From positions 14,462,400 through 14,526,399 of the forward strand of contig OY747709.1 in assembly GCA_963556495.2 (NCBI GenBank): 64,000 bases of DNA, read 5' to 3'. Each line of letters begins with the position of its first letter. Position 1 is the stretch's first letter. The DNA comes from Valencia hispanica (taxonomy: Eukaryota > Chordata > Actinopteri > Cyprinodontiformes > Valenciidae). The notes beneath the pieces are model-generated. The model saw nothing but the letters and a program-made list of their open reading frames with translations, searched no databases and was not told the origin of the DNA. Positions 1 to 10,639 of the stretch are shown one piece after another. The position numbers and the translations under genes were made by a program.

Positions 1-574
1 ATTTCAACAAAACACTCTAACAAAGACATGACCTGGAAGTGATACTGCAGGGATGAGGTTAGGGTTGGGACAAGACCAAAGTGGTAACAGTAATGGAATC
101 GATCCTGCCAGCAGCTCAAGATGTTTTGCCCGTTTTTCCAAATCTATTTTCAAGTTTTAGGGGGAAGAGGTCTGGTTGCGTTTCTGATATCTACTTCAGA
201 TGAATAGTTTTTTCTGAATCTGGCATTATTTAATTTCGTTTTCACGGTCCGCCAAGACAGGCGGACACTGTGAAGCCGTTCCATCATGTCAACAATCACA
301 CTCAATGAGTGGCCTTCGTTTAAATACTTTACGAGGCAGTCCATAAAACCAACCTCTTCTCCCTCTGCATCAGCGAGAAAGTTCAAACTATGTCCACAAT
401 CACCACAAAATGTCCCTAAAACTTGAAAATAGATTCCGCAAAACATCTCTGCAGATTGAGCTGCTGGCAGGATTGATTCCATTACTGTTACCACTTTGGT
501 CTTGTCCCAACCCTAACCTAATCCCTGCAGTATCACTTCCAGGTCATGTCTTTGTTAAAGTGTTTTGTTGAAAT
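1..574. mobile_element. Foldback (long inverted repeat) DNA element
   Basis: Positions 1-164 reappear as the reverse complement at about 410-574, with only a few mismatches and small indels. This gives two arms of about 165 bp around a spacer of about 245 bp. The left arm starts at the window edge, so it probably continues outside. The right arm runs without a break into the 22-bp tandem array that follows. Long inverted repeats with tandem-repeat ends are the hallmark of Foldback/Galileo-type DNA transposons. The spacer carries a coding remnant on the minus strand, described separately. The inverted repeat is seen directly; the class is inferred. No target duplication can be checked because the left end is missing. 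Confidence 0.7.
150..494 (-). pseudogene. DNA-binding (HTH-like) fragment of a transposase/integrase-type protein inside the foldback element
   Basis: This is an open frame of about 114 codons whose ends lie in the inverted-repeat arms. A possible small zinc knuckle (CGDCG) is followed by a helical stretch with the pattern YLNEGHS...LHSVRLSWRTVKTKL. That pattern resembles the N-terminal helix-turn-helix of the integrase-core proteins that are multicopy in fish genomes (a hydrophobic helix, then S-x-RT-x-K-x-x-L). No DDE catalytic region follows, so at most a DNA-binding piece remains. The family match is from memory of a pattern and is not a search result. The open frame could also be chance. 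Confidence 0.35.
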
Positions 575-1029
575 TGTAAAAGTGTTTCGGTAAATTTGTA
601 AATGTGTTTCGGTAAATTTGTAAAAGTGTTTCGGTAAACTTGTAAATGTGTTTTGTTGAAATTGTAAAAGTGTTTCGGTAAATTTGTAAATGTGTTTCGG
701 TAAACTTGTAAATGTGTTTTGTTGAAATTGTAAAAGTGTTTCGGTAAATTTGTAAATGTGTTTCGGTAAATTTGTAAATGTGTTTCGGTAAACTTGTAAA
801 TGTGTTTTGTTGAAATTGTAAAAGTGTTTCGGTAAATTTGTAAATGTGTTTCGGTAAACTTGTAAATGTGTTTTGTTGAAATTGTAAAAGTGTTTCGGTA
901 AATTTGTAAATGTGTTTCGGTAAGATCGTAAATGTGTTTCGGTAAACTTGTAAATGTGTTTCGGTAAATTTGTAAAAGTGTTTCGGTAAACTTGTAAATG
1001 TGTTTCGGTAAGATTGTAAATGTGTTTTG
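568..1029. repeat. 22-bp minisatellite, 21 monomers, with higher-order pattern
   Basis: The array is built of 22-bp monomers of about three types: A begins ttgaaattg, B begins gtaaatttg, and C begins gtaaacttg and ends ttttg. They alternate as A-B-(B)-C, giving a 66/88-bp higher-order repeat. The length, 462 bp, is 21 x 22. Because 22 bp is not a multiple of three, 66-bp periods leave long artificial open frames on the minus strand; these are not genes. The array is continuous with the right arm of the foldback element and ends about 145 bp before the first transglutaminase exon. Confidence 0.9.
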
Positions 1030-1174
1030 GTAAGAAAGAAAAACCATGAAGGCTTGTCTGTGCATTAATGCTTTCCACTTCACATCAGCATCGGTTTAAT
1101 TATACACAAACGCTTCAATGTCTAAAGGTTTTTGAATGAAATCTTCCCTGAAACAATGCATTGATTCTTCTCAG

Positions 1175-1387
1175 GAAGAATTTCACCCGGTTTGGAGGTG
1201 TCCCTAACCGTAGTAGGGTCGCCCGTGCTGGGTAAGAGCATCCTGTTGTGTGTGAAAGTCACAAACCGGACACACCATCCAAGAACCCTGATGGAAAATG
1301 TCAACGCTCAGCTGAAACAGTACAACAGAAACCCGAAGAAGGCTTTCTGGAAATCACACAAAGAAGTTCACATACAGCCTAATAAAG
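1175..1387 (+). CDS. Transglutaminase, fourth-from-last coding exon (partial gene)
   Basis: Vertebrate transglutaminases are Ca2+-dependent enzymes that form glutamyl-lysine isopeptide crosslinks. They consist of a beta-sandwich, a catalytic core and two C-terminal beta-barrels. This exon starts after a ttcttctcag acceptor, completes a split codon, and reads 70 codons to an AAG|GTGACT donor. Its protein contains EVSLTVVGSPVLGK, a stretch on the pattern LLCVKVTNRT, and LKQYNRN...FWKSHKEVHI. This matches the start of the first C-terminal barrel (V-x-G-x-P-x-x-G, then N-x-(S/T), then a Y-N-G/R motif). Reading phase continues correctly into the next three exons. The catalytic Cys/His/Asp core must lie left of the window. 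Which paralogue (TGM1-7-like) cannot be decided from the barrels alone. Confidence 0.85.
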
Positions 1388-1502
1388 GTGACTGAGTGTG
1401 AAGAAACTAATAATTAGGATCTCCCAAAAAATATATCTTTTTTTACACTTTGCTATTTTTTCATTTGCTGCTCTTTATTCTGCATCTTCCTGCTCTCTTC
1501 AG

Positions 1503-1663
1503 ATTTGACGCTCCACCACACCATCCCTTATTCAGACTATGACTCCATCTTGGCAGTTGAAAGTGTTGTGAATGCAGCGGTGGTAATGCAGGACTTAACG
1601 ACCAATGAAAGCCTCCTGTCTGCACAAGAATTCTCCATGAGCTGTGTACCAATAACAATGGAG
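1503..1663 (+). CDS. Transglutaminase, third-from-last coding exon (end of first barrel)
   Basis: The acceptor is tgctctcttcag and the donor is GAG|GTAAAA. With the G carried over from the previous exon, the frame reads D-LTLHHTIPYSDYDSIL, followed by VVNAAVVMQDLTTNESLLSAQ and a closing ITMEV strand. The IPYSxY element is the usual transglutaminase signature at this place in barrel 1. The exon is 161 bp with no internal stop, and the intron before it is only 115 bp. Confidence 0.87.
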
Positions 1664-2298
1664 GTAAAACATCATGCAACCTTTGAGAGTCTCCCGCTCA
1701 CACAGCATGATGATTTAACAACGTTTTCAATCAAAGGTTATTTGCTTGGCGGTATTAAAAACTGATGTTCATAGACATGCTCGGTTTTACAAAGAAGAAT
1801 GGAGAAAACCGTTAGTGTCATAACCTGAAGGACTAGTAGCTGTAATTTCAGAGAAGTGTGGTTTTACCAAATGTTGACTCAGGGAGGCTCAATACAAAGG
1901 CACACTACGTTTCTTCAGATTTTATTCTAGCACCCTTTTTTTTCCACTTCACAATTATGCACTACTTTGTCTGAGTCTGTCACATAAAAGGCCAATACAA
2001 TGTATTTGAAGCACGGCAAAAAATGTGGAAAGGCTCAAGGTTTAAAATACATCTACAAGACACTGCGTGATCATCTCACAATTTAGCTGAAGTGTTTACC
2101 AAAAGCAGTAAACAGTATCTGATTCTGCATACACTGGATAACCTAAGCTGTGCTGTACCTTTGCCAAAGCCTCACTCCAGTTTCCTGTTTTATTTCCAGT
2201 TCATTGATCACATTCTGTTATAAAGAAGAGATTAACTTCAGGTGAATATATACTCGGGCCTTCTTGTCCGTGTCCTCAAACGTGTGACTGTTTCGCAG

Positions 2299-2438
2299 AT
2301 TGAAGGAGGAGACGGTGTCCGAATAAAGGAGGAGAAGACAGCTCATGTGACCTTCACCAACCAGCTTGATAAACCGCTGTCTGGAGCCGTTCTGAGTGTG
2401 GAGGGGTCCGACTTGTTGAAGGGAAAACAGGAGGCCAG
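2299..2438 (+). CDS. Transglutaminase, penultimate coding exon (second barrel, first part)
   Basis: The acceptor is gtttcgcag and the donor is CCAG|GTGGGT. The open frame contains IKEEKTAHVTFTNQLDKPLSG followed by AVLSVEGSDLL. This is the classic transglutaminase barrel-2 motif (F-x-N-P/Q-L-x-x-P-L, then V-x-x-x-EGSGL). The exon is 140 bp and ends with two bases of a split codon, which pairs with the one-base start of the next exon. Confidence 0.9.
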
Positions 2439-4009
2439 GTGGGTCCAATCACTCAGCCATCGAGGAACTGAATGGATAAAAAAAACTAAAAAAAAACTAC
2501 GATCATTCTCTGATGACATTCCACTCATGACGAGTACATCTTTCTTGTCTGAGCAGGTTATTTAGTGGGGGAAGTGGTTTGGGAATGATGTCAGGTATGT
2601 TTTAGGTTGTCTTGCACGGGAACACAATGCTTAAACAATCAAATGACTTCATCCACGTCATGGAAGCATTCTCTTTAAAATATAATCACTTTCAAAGTTT
2701 TACAGTGATCCTCCTTTAAATCCACAAGTTCTTTACTGCTAAATGAGCTTAGTGACAGAATATGGGCAAAGAGAAGCAATCTATGGGCCTTTTTACTTAT
2801 ACTTTGTTCAATTTCCAAAATTGTTGCACATGTTAAAATACTTTTTTTTAACAGAGGAACCCTACATGCAGCACACATGTATTCAGCTTTAGTTATGCAA
2901 TGTTTGTGTGAATGTTTAAGCTGAAGACTGACACAGCACAAGAAAATCAAACGAAAGCAATATCTTAGAAGGCATCTTTCATAATTTGCACATCTATTCT
3001 CTTTCAGTAGTGTTCAGGCTTGTACCTCATGATAGTTATTTTTTGCATTTTCATGTCCAGAATCAAGAAATGTCCAAAAGAGTGTTAAAAAACACAGCCA
3101 AACATTGCAGAAAAGTGACTGTGTCATTTCATGTTATACTTGGATATAAGTGCACAACACAAGAGGCATCCAAGACAAAAGCGGAGACAGCAACATGTCC
3201 AGCTCGAATTTGAGTTCACGAAGTGAAATTGTAATTTTCCGATTTATTCAGTCCGGAGGAGAAAGTCAGAAGTAATGCTATCTGAGCGCAGTAGCCTGGA
3301 GACCAAGCAAACTGACAACCCATAAACACTAAACACTGTAGGTCTGTCTATAGTTGGTTTTTCAAAAACAACGAAATGTTTGGCCCTGAACATGGGGTGG
3401 ATTGTGAGGATGTTAAAACGCTGATTTACAACGCGATGCAGTGAAACAGATTTAATGCAGTCTGCTGACATTAGCAGATGTTTTGCACTAACAGAGGATC
3501 GTTGCAAATTAAAAATCACTGCTAACGAATCATATTCTTACCTGTTAAACTCTATCCTAGCAAACAGCTGCGATCGTTTTTTAAGCCGTTTAATCCATTG
3601 GCACGATATCTACGGCCGCATCATGAACTGTTGCTTTGTCCTCGTCCTTCAGGTTCGTTCCTTCAATTAAATCCAAGTTTTTAATTATTTAACAATTCTG
3701 GTGTCAAAAGACTGTTTGTGGGTCAAGAGAAATCCATCCTATTTCCCTCTTCTCTTCATGTTTACCCACTCAGACCTCCTGGAAAGATCTTTGGGGCAAA
3801 AGTGTTCAATCTATCTGTTCAACAATATCTTTTTTTAATCCAGGAAACAGTCCGTTTTCTATCTGAAATTATACTATATCAGCCCCTGTGGCTCACTGTT
3901 GACTTGATCCGTACGGCTGTGAAAAAATGTGGACACCTTACGTCGGTCTGTGTGTTTTTCCAACATTTCTAACATAGGTAACATAAAAAGACAACAACAA
4001 AAACTGAAG

Positions 4010-4276
4010 AAAATACTATTTTAATATGAGGAAGGAAGGTTGTACCAGCTGTCTGATAAGGGATCTATTAGAGGTCTCATAAGAATCAGAGAATTGCCAT
4101 TTTGTTGTACAAAAGTCGTCTACAAGTAGAGGACGTTCAAACCAACTGCCATCACACCCAGGTGAAGTTTCTAAAACCAATCTGCTATTGTTGATATGAA
4201 AGTGCATACCTGTACAATCAGAACGAAGTGGCACAAGTCGAACTTTCTTGAGAGGTCTGCAATGAGGAAAGCTTTG

Positions 4277-4361
<85 letters not shown>

Positions 4362-4480
4362 CATTGATACTACCGTGTATTAGAGGGTGCTTGATGAAAA
4401 TGTGAAAACCATCTGTGAAAAAAAAAATAAAAATCTGAAACAGAACTGGAAACTGCAACAAGACAATGACCCAAACATCT
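4010..4480 (+). mobile_element. Tc1/mariner transposon relic
   Basis: The block 4010-4260 matches the usual fish Tc1 N-terminal layout in the + direction: a stretch like LIRDLLEVS, then AGTCGTCTACAAGTAGAGGA with its neighbourhood. After the TA run, 4385-4480 resembles the distal transposase region that encodes ...KLQQDNDP (seen as aactgcaacaagacaatgac). The middle of the transposase gene, including most catalytic positions, is missing. It is certainly inactive. The family call comes from memory of the very abundant fish Tc1 consensus. Confidence 0.65.
4279..4355. repeat. (TA)n microsatellite
   Basis: About 38 uninterrupted TA dinucleotides lie inside the Tc1 relic, in the last transglutaminase intron. 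Confidence 0.98.
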
Positions 4481-4499
4481 ATCAGATTAAGGTGAGGAG

Positions 4500-4950
4500 T
4501 CTTTCATCAGACCAAGGCCGCCTTAATGAACGGGCCAACCGGGGCGGTTGCCAGGGTCCTGTGACGCTCAGGGGGCATGACATTTCAGGTAAAAAACCCA
4601 AAAGAAACATTGTTTTATTACTTGTCAGGTTTTCTGTCAATCATCTTATATGCTAATTTAATGCTGCTGATTGATCCAAATTACAAGTGACCTACTTCAC
4701 CCACGTGGCCTCTAAAGTTCCCATTGCACCATGAGCTCACCAATCAAACAATTTAGACAATTTCAGGGCGTGGTCATCTGGATGTAAAGAAACGTGGAAA
4801 AATGCTGGGGAAGAAATTTTAGAGCAGTGCTAAGAAAAGAAAAGCGGTTCGTGAGAAGGAGCTTCGAGACAAAGAAATAAGAAAGAAAATGCCTAAGCTG
4901 ACAGAATTCTTTAAGTCAGCTAAAGAAGTTGGACATCCTCCTCTCTGACA
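4500..4950 (+). mobile_element. hAT-like transposon 5' fragment
   Basis: At 4831-4949 the + strand reads a basic stretch KKRKAVREKELRDKEIRKK followed by MPKLTEFFKSAKEV. The P-K-L-T-x-F-F ending after a lysine-rich helix is typical of the N-terminus of fish hAT (zinc-finger MYM/TTF type) transposases. The frame stops soon after, so only the beginning remains. The GC-rich lead (4515-4570) would be its 5' untranslated part. This is inferred from motif style. Confidence 0.4.
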
Positions 4951-5246
4951 CACTTTATCTATTTATTTGGGGACTGACAGAATTTCTGATTGTCTTCTTC
5001 CCAAATATTGTGATCATTTATGTATTCATCTGTTGAAAAGTGTGATTGAACAGTTATATTCTGATCTTTTTGCAGACTGTAGAACACCACACATCTCACT
5101 ATTTTCCCTCTATTCTGAAGCTGTTGCATGCCTTTTGTTGACCTAAACTATTGGATCTCGGGAGCGTTTCAGGGCTCTGGAGATAAACTGTGTGTCTGTG
5201 TTTGAGCTGAAATTGGAAGATTAAGTTTCTCCTTTCTGTCCCCCAG

Positions 5247-5403
5247 GGTGGGTCTCCTTCAGCTAGGCGAGAAGATAGAGAAGAAAGTGTCTATCAAGGC
5301 CACTTCACATGGAACCAAACTGCTAGTCGCCACTTTGTCACACAGCAACAACTCCATCACTGTCTCCAGGAGCTACCACATAGTTTCTGTTAAGGCGACA
5401 TAA
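5247..5403 (+). CDS. Transglutaminase, last coding exon with stop
   Basis: After the tgtcccccag acceptor one base completes the split AGG codon. The frame then reads VGLLQLGEKIEKKVSIKA, a strand containing GTKLLVATLSHSN, and ends ...HIVSVKAT with TAA at 5401-5403. This is the canonical end of transglutaminase barrel 2 (V-x-x-L-G-x-x-x-x, then G-x-K-x-L-x-A-x-x-x-S). An AATAAA at 5539-5544, about 135 bp after the stop, is a good polyadenylation-signal candidate. Confidence 0.9.
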
Positions 5404-5538
5404 TAATGAAGAGCCCTGAAGAGAGTCAGGGGGAATTAATTTTTTTATTGCTGCAAACAAAGACACTCTTTAATCATCTGATCTGATTTCTGGATGAGAG
5501 TTTTAAATGTACTGATATAGAATATTCTAGATATTGGG

Positions 5539-5544
5539 AATAAA
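5539..5544 (+). terminator. Candidate polyadenylation signal of the transglutaminase gene
   Basis: AATAAA sits about 135 bp downstream of the transglutaminase TAA. This fits a short 3' untranslated region. It rests on position and hexamer only. Confidence 0.5.
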
Positions 5545-5549
5545 AATGG

Positions 5550-6205
5550 TATTTCTGTAGGTTTTTTGTTTTTTAACATACTTCATGACATGTTACATAT
5601 TAACCCACTGATAAAACAAGGTATTTCTATGATAAATGGACCAATGATGCACAACTGGTGTCACAGAAATACAATGCATGGCCTAATAGCTAACAGGCTG
5701 AAACAGAACCTTTAAAGGAGTAGTTTAGATTTTTCTCTGAAGTAGGGTTTTGCTTATTGTTTTTTTTTTTTTAAGGTTTAGAGTTTAGAGTTTTATGAGA
5801 GATTTCCCTATAGGATCATTTCTAGGATCCATTGTGGTTTTCTTGGGACCTGATTATCTCTGCTGTGTTTCCAATTTACCAGGGTCAGAAATTAGCCCCC
5901 CCAAAGAAAAGACCCTGGATAGGTGGTAGTACCTTTTTTATTCGCTAGAGATGTTTGGACGGAGTGTTGTGGAGGGATGCTGTTGTTGTTGTTGTTTTTT
6001 GTTACGTTTTCATTTAGTCGCTCCAGTTTAAAAATAGAGAGATGAATACAACATTTAAACTATGGAAATAAATTCTGGAAATACTATTATTTTTTCCAAT
6101 TCACAGTTTTTTTTCTCCACCACACTTTCAGACCATTTCATATCGAAGGGAAATGTGTAGGAATCCTTCTTTTTTTCAAAAATAACATTTCAATTTTACC
6201 AACAG
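5550..6205. other. Unassigned AT-rich spacer
   Basis: The stretch contains T-runs (about 5761-5773, 6107-6114) and no recognisable repeat or coding signal. It ends in the pyrimidine-poor acceptor-like caattttaccaacag of the candidate exon. Confidence 0.5.
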
Positions 6206-6370
6206 ACTCAGATTGGAAGTAGAATTTATGTTTATGAGCAGTCCAACCGGACCGATGACTCAAATCTGATAGAGAATCTGCAGAGGAAGCTAAAGATTAT
6301 GGTGATGCGATATGGAGCCTATCCAACCTCTGGGAATTCTCAAACACCAGCGGAAACCTGCAAAAAGCAG
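6206..6370 (+). CDS. Candidate exon of an unidentified gene
   Basis: An open block of exactly 55 codons (165 bp, phase 0 at both ends) lies between an AG (ccaacag) and a GTCAGA donor-like site. The predicted peptide includes SRIYVYEQSNRTDDSNLI, then ENLQRKLKIMVMRYGAYP, then TSGNSQTPAETCKKQ. Composition is balanced and codon usage looks coding, unlike the AT-rich neighbourhood. I do not recognise the family. It is not transglutaminase, whose stop codon lies 800 bp earlier. It may be an isolated exon of a neighbouring gene with very long introns. No partner exon was found in this window. Confidence 0.35.
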
Positions 6371-7622
6371 GTCAGAAAATATGAAAAGGGTTTGATTGTT
6401 GTGACGCTAATGAAGATTTTTCACTAAACTATTAAGAAGAATATAACTAATATTCAAAAGGCTGTTTTTATGAACTGTGAATACAGCATGTAAAGAATGT
6501 TTTAATTGATAACCCTTTTCATTTTTTTTATGATCTTTTGAGAGATGCCTGTTTCATCACCAATCATAAACAGTTTGGGCTTTATAAAAACAACTTTCAT
6601 TGAAAATCTGCCTCAGGTACAGTATAATATTTTGGCCTGGCAAGGTTGGTGTAACAAAGCTGGTTACAATTTCATACTTTACAGCTAGATGTCACTATAA
6701 CCTCAAATTTGAGATGTAATGGACCTCGCCCTGTTGCCTGACATTTAAAGCCATTGTTTTAGAGCTATTTTGTGTCTTGAGACAGCAACTAAGTGAAAAA
6801 CAGAATGACATGCAGCACAGGTCCAGTTGACTGACTCAGCAGTCAAAGTTATTTAATCAATGTGACAGGCAGCCTATAGCCACTCAGCAATTTCATTCTC
6901 CTTGATCCAAATATATGAATGCATATTTTAAGTGTCCTTATGAGACTTGATTAAAATCAACAAATCCCATATTTCTTTTAATCCAACCTATAATGCAACG
7001 GGCTTCTCTGCCTAATGATTAAGTGGTCTCTGTGAAGCCCTAAATTAAATTATTCAAGTCCTCGGTGGCCCTTCGTGTGATTCCTCAACCTACTTATGCA
7101 TGTATAATTATAATGGTTTCTCTTTGATTGCCCTGAGCATAGAGAAGCTATCTGAACAGAAAACACAACAGAATAGAGGTGCATCAGTGACCCAAAACCA
7201 AGAGATGGAGTTTCATATGATGGATAAACCAAAGAAGATGGAGATTGTTTTTTTTTTCATGGTTTTTTTTCCGTTTTGTTCCACTTTTTAAAAGCTCAAA
7301 GATCAGCTTGCATTTTGTCTTATGTTTTACTTTTAAAAGCTTTTACAATGATAGAAACATTTTTTTTTTTTCATTCAGAATCAGGTCCGTCAATCACATT
7401 GCTTAAAACATATGTAAAGAGCTCAAAAAGGTACTCTCAAGCAAAACCTGCATTCCTTCCTGGTAACATTATGGGTTTCTAAGCAGGGGAACAGACAAGA
7501 TCTTAGTCTGTAAATGTAAATCTGGGTGAGCTGAAAGGTTTCTAAAGGTGCTTTACTTTAAGAGCTGTTGTCCCGTTATAACTTTCAGACAAGGGTTGCT
7601 TTATCTCAAAGGTTTCCTGCTT

Positions 7623-7626
<4 letters not shown>
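6371..7626. other. Unassigned spacer
   Basis: I see no repeat family or coding signal here. The short open frames are overlapping and AT-rich and look like chance. Confidence 0.5.

Positions 7627-7673
<47 letters not shown>
7627..7673. repeat. (TG)n microsatellite
   Basis: About 23 TG dinucleotides. Confidence 0.97.
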
Positions 7674-7674
<1 letters not shown>

Positions 7675-8345
7675 AACGAACAGCTTGTGATTTCACCTCA
7701 GTGTCGGAGAGATTGAGGCGGAGGCAGAGGCAGACGGGAGACAATAATCAGGCTCCACACTCGCTGATTTTCAGACAAATTAAACGTCAGGGGAACGCAG
7801 GGAGCGGGACCGCTGCGCTACTTTGAAAAGCTGAGGCTATCATAAATTATTAATGGCTCCCCGTCACGGCCTCTTTCTCCTCATCCGTTGCTACATCCCT
7901 CTTCTTTCCCCAACCCTCCCTCCCTCCCTCCCAGAGATCCTCTCCCCTCCTCCTTCAGTCTCTCTTCCTCTTCAAACATGCCCCCCCCCCCCCCCCCCTC
8001 CTCCATCTCTCATCCCACCTTTAACTTCTTTAACTCTTCCTTCTGCACGTTTACCCGTCAGCTCAAGTTTCCCTCCCTCCTTCCTATCAGCTTTGTTTAC
8101 AGTCCATATCCGTCTTTCCTTTCTCAATTAAATCCCCCTCCCCTGCCTGCTTTGTGACTGTGCTGATTTTGACCCCTCCCATCCATCTGCTCTTCATTAC
8201 CGGTTCCCATGTTAATCTTGATCACTTTTTCCTCTTCTCGACGCCCTCCTGTCATCCCTCCTTCCTTCTTACCAATCTTGAGTCTCAGTGGTGTGTTTAC
8301 TCACTCGGGTTGCTTTGTGTTTTGAATTACCTTCGACAGGTTTAA
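7674..8345. other. Non-repetitive block followed by a pyrimidine-rich tract
   Basis: 7680-7860 is GC-balanced unique-looking sequence. 7860-8320 is strongly C+T-rich on the + strand, with a run of 18 C at 7981-7998. The proline/serine-rich open frames here (for example 7853-8131) come from the CCT/TCC composition and are not taken as genes. Confidence 0.5.
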
Positions 8346-9640
8346 ATGGACACACATAAATTAGTACCATGATGAAGACAGGTTTAAAACATATATGATT
8401 TTTTTTTTGTATTGCAGTCCATCGCCACATGATTAGGCTACCATTTGGAAGAAATGACAAGCTTGGAGGACTCCTGCTTCTACAAACACTAAAAGGGTCG
8501 ATTCAACGCTCAGGGATCTAGCTGTAGAAATCTTTCACTCATCTGAATCAAAGCAGTAAAGCCCTCTCAGTCAGCCGCCTCACCTACATGCTTAATTCAT
8601 CACTGTTTGTTTCTAAAGCAAGACAACTTATCCTGAGGAAAACTCAATTCCATTCACTATTGCATCATTAACCCCAAATTGACACTAGAGTGCAGCAACT
8701 CCCATTATACAAGTTTCTCAAAACATTCATTACAGACGGTGATAGCTGTGAGTGTGTGAAAGGCAGCGCAGTTGGTAGAAACTTGACTGAAGAAGGTCCT
8801 GGGTTTGAACCCTGGCCTGGTGTTAGTTTATATGGCTTCTATCAGGAGTCACGTTGAACAAATACTTTCTGTATTTGACCGTTTTTTTTTTAGAATGGTG
8901 ACGGAAAGATCTGAAGGCCGTCCATCGTTTAGTATTAGTATTCACACCTCTAACCACTTGGTGCAAATGCACACCAAAATTTTCACTTTACGCACGTAGT
9001 ACAGGTAACTAAATCGATCAAACAAAGATTCCCATGAAAGCATCTGAGCATCATCTCAGACCTGTACACCGTACTCACAACATCTCGCTAACCGGGAGCA
9101 GACAGCGTGTTGAAACGTTTCTGAGGCATTGGAGCTCGTCGCTCCCAAGAGTGCATGCTGGGAAATTTCCACCTGTGGAAGCGACAGCCTGCGAGTCAGG
9201 AAGCGGCTCGTTCAGGGAGTCTTTCTGACTTCTGATCACTTCAATTGGAGAAATGTTCCCTCATTTCAAAACTTTGGTTGAAGTGGTGCTTTTAGCTCCA
9301 GACTCCCGTGTGGCAGCTGGACGTGGATTCAGCCTCCAAAACAACACCCAAAGCCCATGAGAAGTCATCTGTCCGAAGCAAAAATCTAAAACCTCATGAC
9401 AACAACCTCTGTAGTAATCCCACGATTACGCACAAATGGGTGCACATTTCAGTTCCATGCGGAGCAGGAAGAGGTTGTGAGTCTGTGCGTTTAGGCCACA
9501 GCAGGTGAACTGTCCGTATTTTAAGTGCGATCGTTTAATTTCTTTATATGTAGTTCTCTGTTCACCTTGTTTGGAGTGAATAGTATTTAAATTGAATTAA
9601 GTTCTTTTAAAAATTGACGGATAAAAATAGATTATGACCA
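8346..9640. other. Unassigned spacer with a SINE-head relic
   Basis: Nothing is recognised except 8758-8825. That piece matches the start of the tRNA-like SINE seen better at 48598 (gcagttggtag..., then aaggtcctgggtttgaaccc, a B-box-like element). Confidence 0.4.
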
Positions 9641-9647
9641 GTGTAGG

Positions 9648-10515
9648 TACCAGATCTGCTCGGGGGGGCCCTACATTTGCAGATAACGTCACACTGCGGC
9701 CACGTAACTAGGGCAAACTACATTGCAGCCCCTTTTTTTAACCCTGCCAAGCACTATATGGTCAAATTTAAAAGAGACATAAATGTTCATAACAGTTCCA
9801 GTGGGGACCATCAAGAAAATGTGGCACATCTGTTCTGGTACTGGTCGTTCACACATGGGATTTGTAAAGAGTTTAGCTGGTTGTTATCAACAATATTTTG
9901 ATGAATTTTCCTTTACGATGGAAAGATGTTTAATTCATTTTTTTTTAGATTACTAGTTTTCAATGAATTGTTGGTTTCGCCTCTTTGGTCTCTTAAATGA
10001 AATGGCGACAATGCGCATTTCATTGGACAAATTTGTTCAAGCTAACATATCATACTTTGTTGACTAATATTGTAAAATGGGCTTTTATCTTTGAGATTTG
10101 AAAGTATCCGTGATTTTAGTTTCCTACTCTTACTTGTAAATGTGAGTTTATTGATGTTCATTAATCTGGAAACTAAGTGTCACTTGACCAGTTATGTGTG
10201 TGTGTGTGATTCTGTATGGATTCCCGAGCCGTGGTGTGTATAGATGGTGTTATGAGGTGTATTAATTTAGGTTCGACTACGTAGGATATCATTGAAGGCT
10301 TAAGGGTGAAATGTACTGAATTCATATATGTACACATTGGCATGTAGTGTTTGTATCTGTTGAACTCTGTGTACTTCATTTGTTCTTGTGTTGTATACTC
10401 ACTATTTGTTCAATAAAGTTCTTCATTTTAAAAAAACGGTGCGCTGTGTCCACGTCCAGCCAATTATGTGGTACAACATCATATTCAGACGAACGCCCCG
10501 AGCTGATCTGGTACC
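9648..10515. mobile_element. Inverted-repeat-bounded segment enclosing a LINE fragment
   Basis: The left end reads gtaggtaccagatctgctcg and the right end is its near-perfect reverse complement (cgagctgatctggtacctac), about 850 bp apart. Between them lies a polyadenylated LINE 3' fragment (about 9700-10435). The simplest reading is a small DNA transposon that received a LINE insertion. The superfamily is not assigned, and clear target duplications were not identified. Confidence 0.45.
9700..10435 (+). mobile_element. L1/Tx1-type LINE 3' fragment
   Basis: The + strand retains a short reading frame with HLFWYWSFTHGICKEF, resembling the H-L-F-W-x-C zinc-knuckle/C-terminal region of Tx1/L1 ORF2. 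It is followed by AT-rich 3' sequence, an AATAAA (in gttcaataaagttc, about 10410) and a short A-run at about 10430. It is 5'-truncated and broken by stops. Confidence 0.5.
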
Positions 10516-10639
10516 TACCACCGGATTTCTGTATGACCCAGTCGGTCAAAATGAAGGACAACAAAAATGTCTAGTGTCTTTTACTTTAAAATTTCCAATG
10601 TCATATTCTATGTTTATTTGTTTGTTTTGTTTTTTAATC

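Larger units (their letters stand above)
2439..5246 (+). other. Last intron of the transglutaminase gene (2.8 kb), filled with transposon relics
   Basis: The intron runs from the GTGGGT donor to a pyrimidine-rich tttctgtcccccag acceptor. The first ~1.5 kb (2439-4010) shows nothing I recognise. A Tc1 relic with an embedded TA microsatellite, and then an hAT-like fragment, occupy 4010-4950. The other introns of this gene in the window are short (115 and 635 bp), so this one has grown mainly by insertion. Confidence 0.8.

Noticed and set aside
533..1083. Two overlapping ~180-codon minus-strand frames rich in the T-F-T-N-L-P-K-H motif
   Set aside because: They are the 22-bp minisatellite read as protein; both frames are open only because the repeat lacks stops.
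7853..8157. Proline/serine-rich + frames
   Set aside because: Arise from a CCT/TCC-rich low-complexity tract with a C18 run; no domain.
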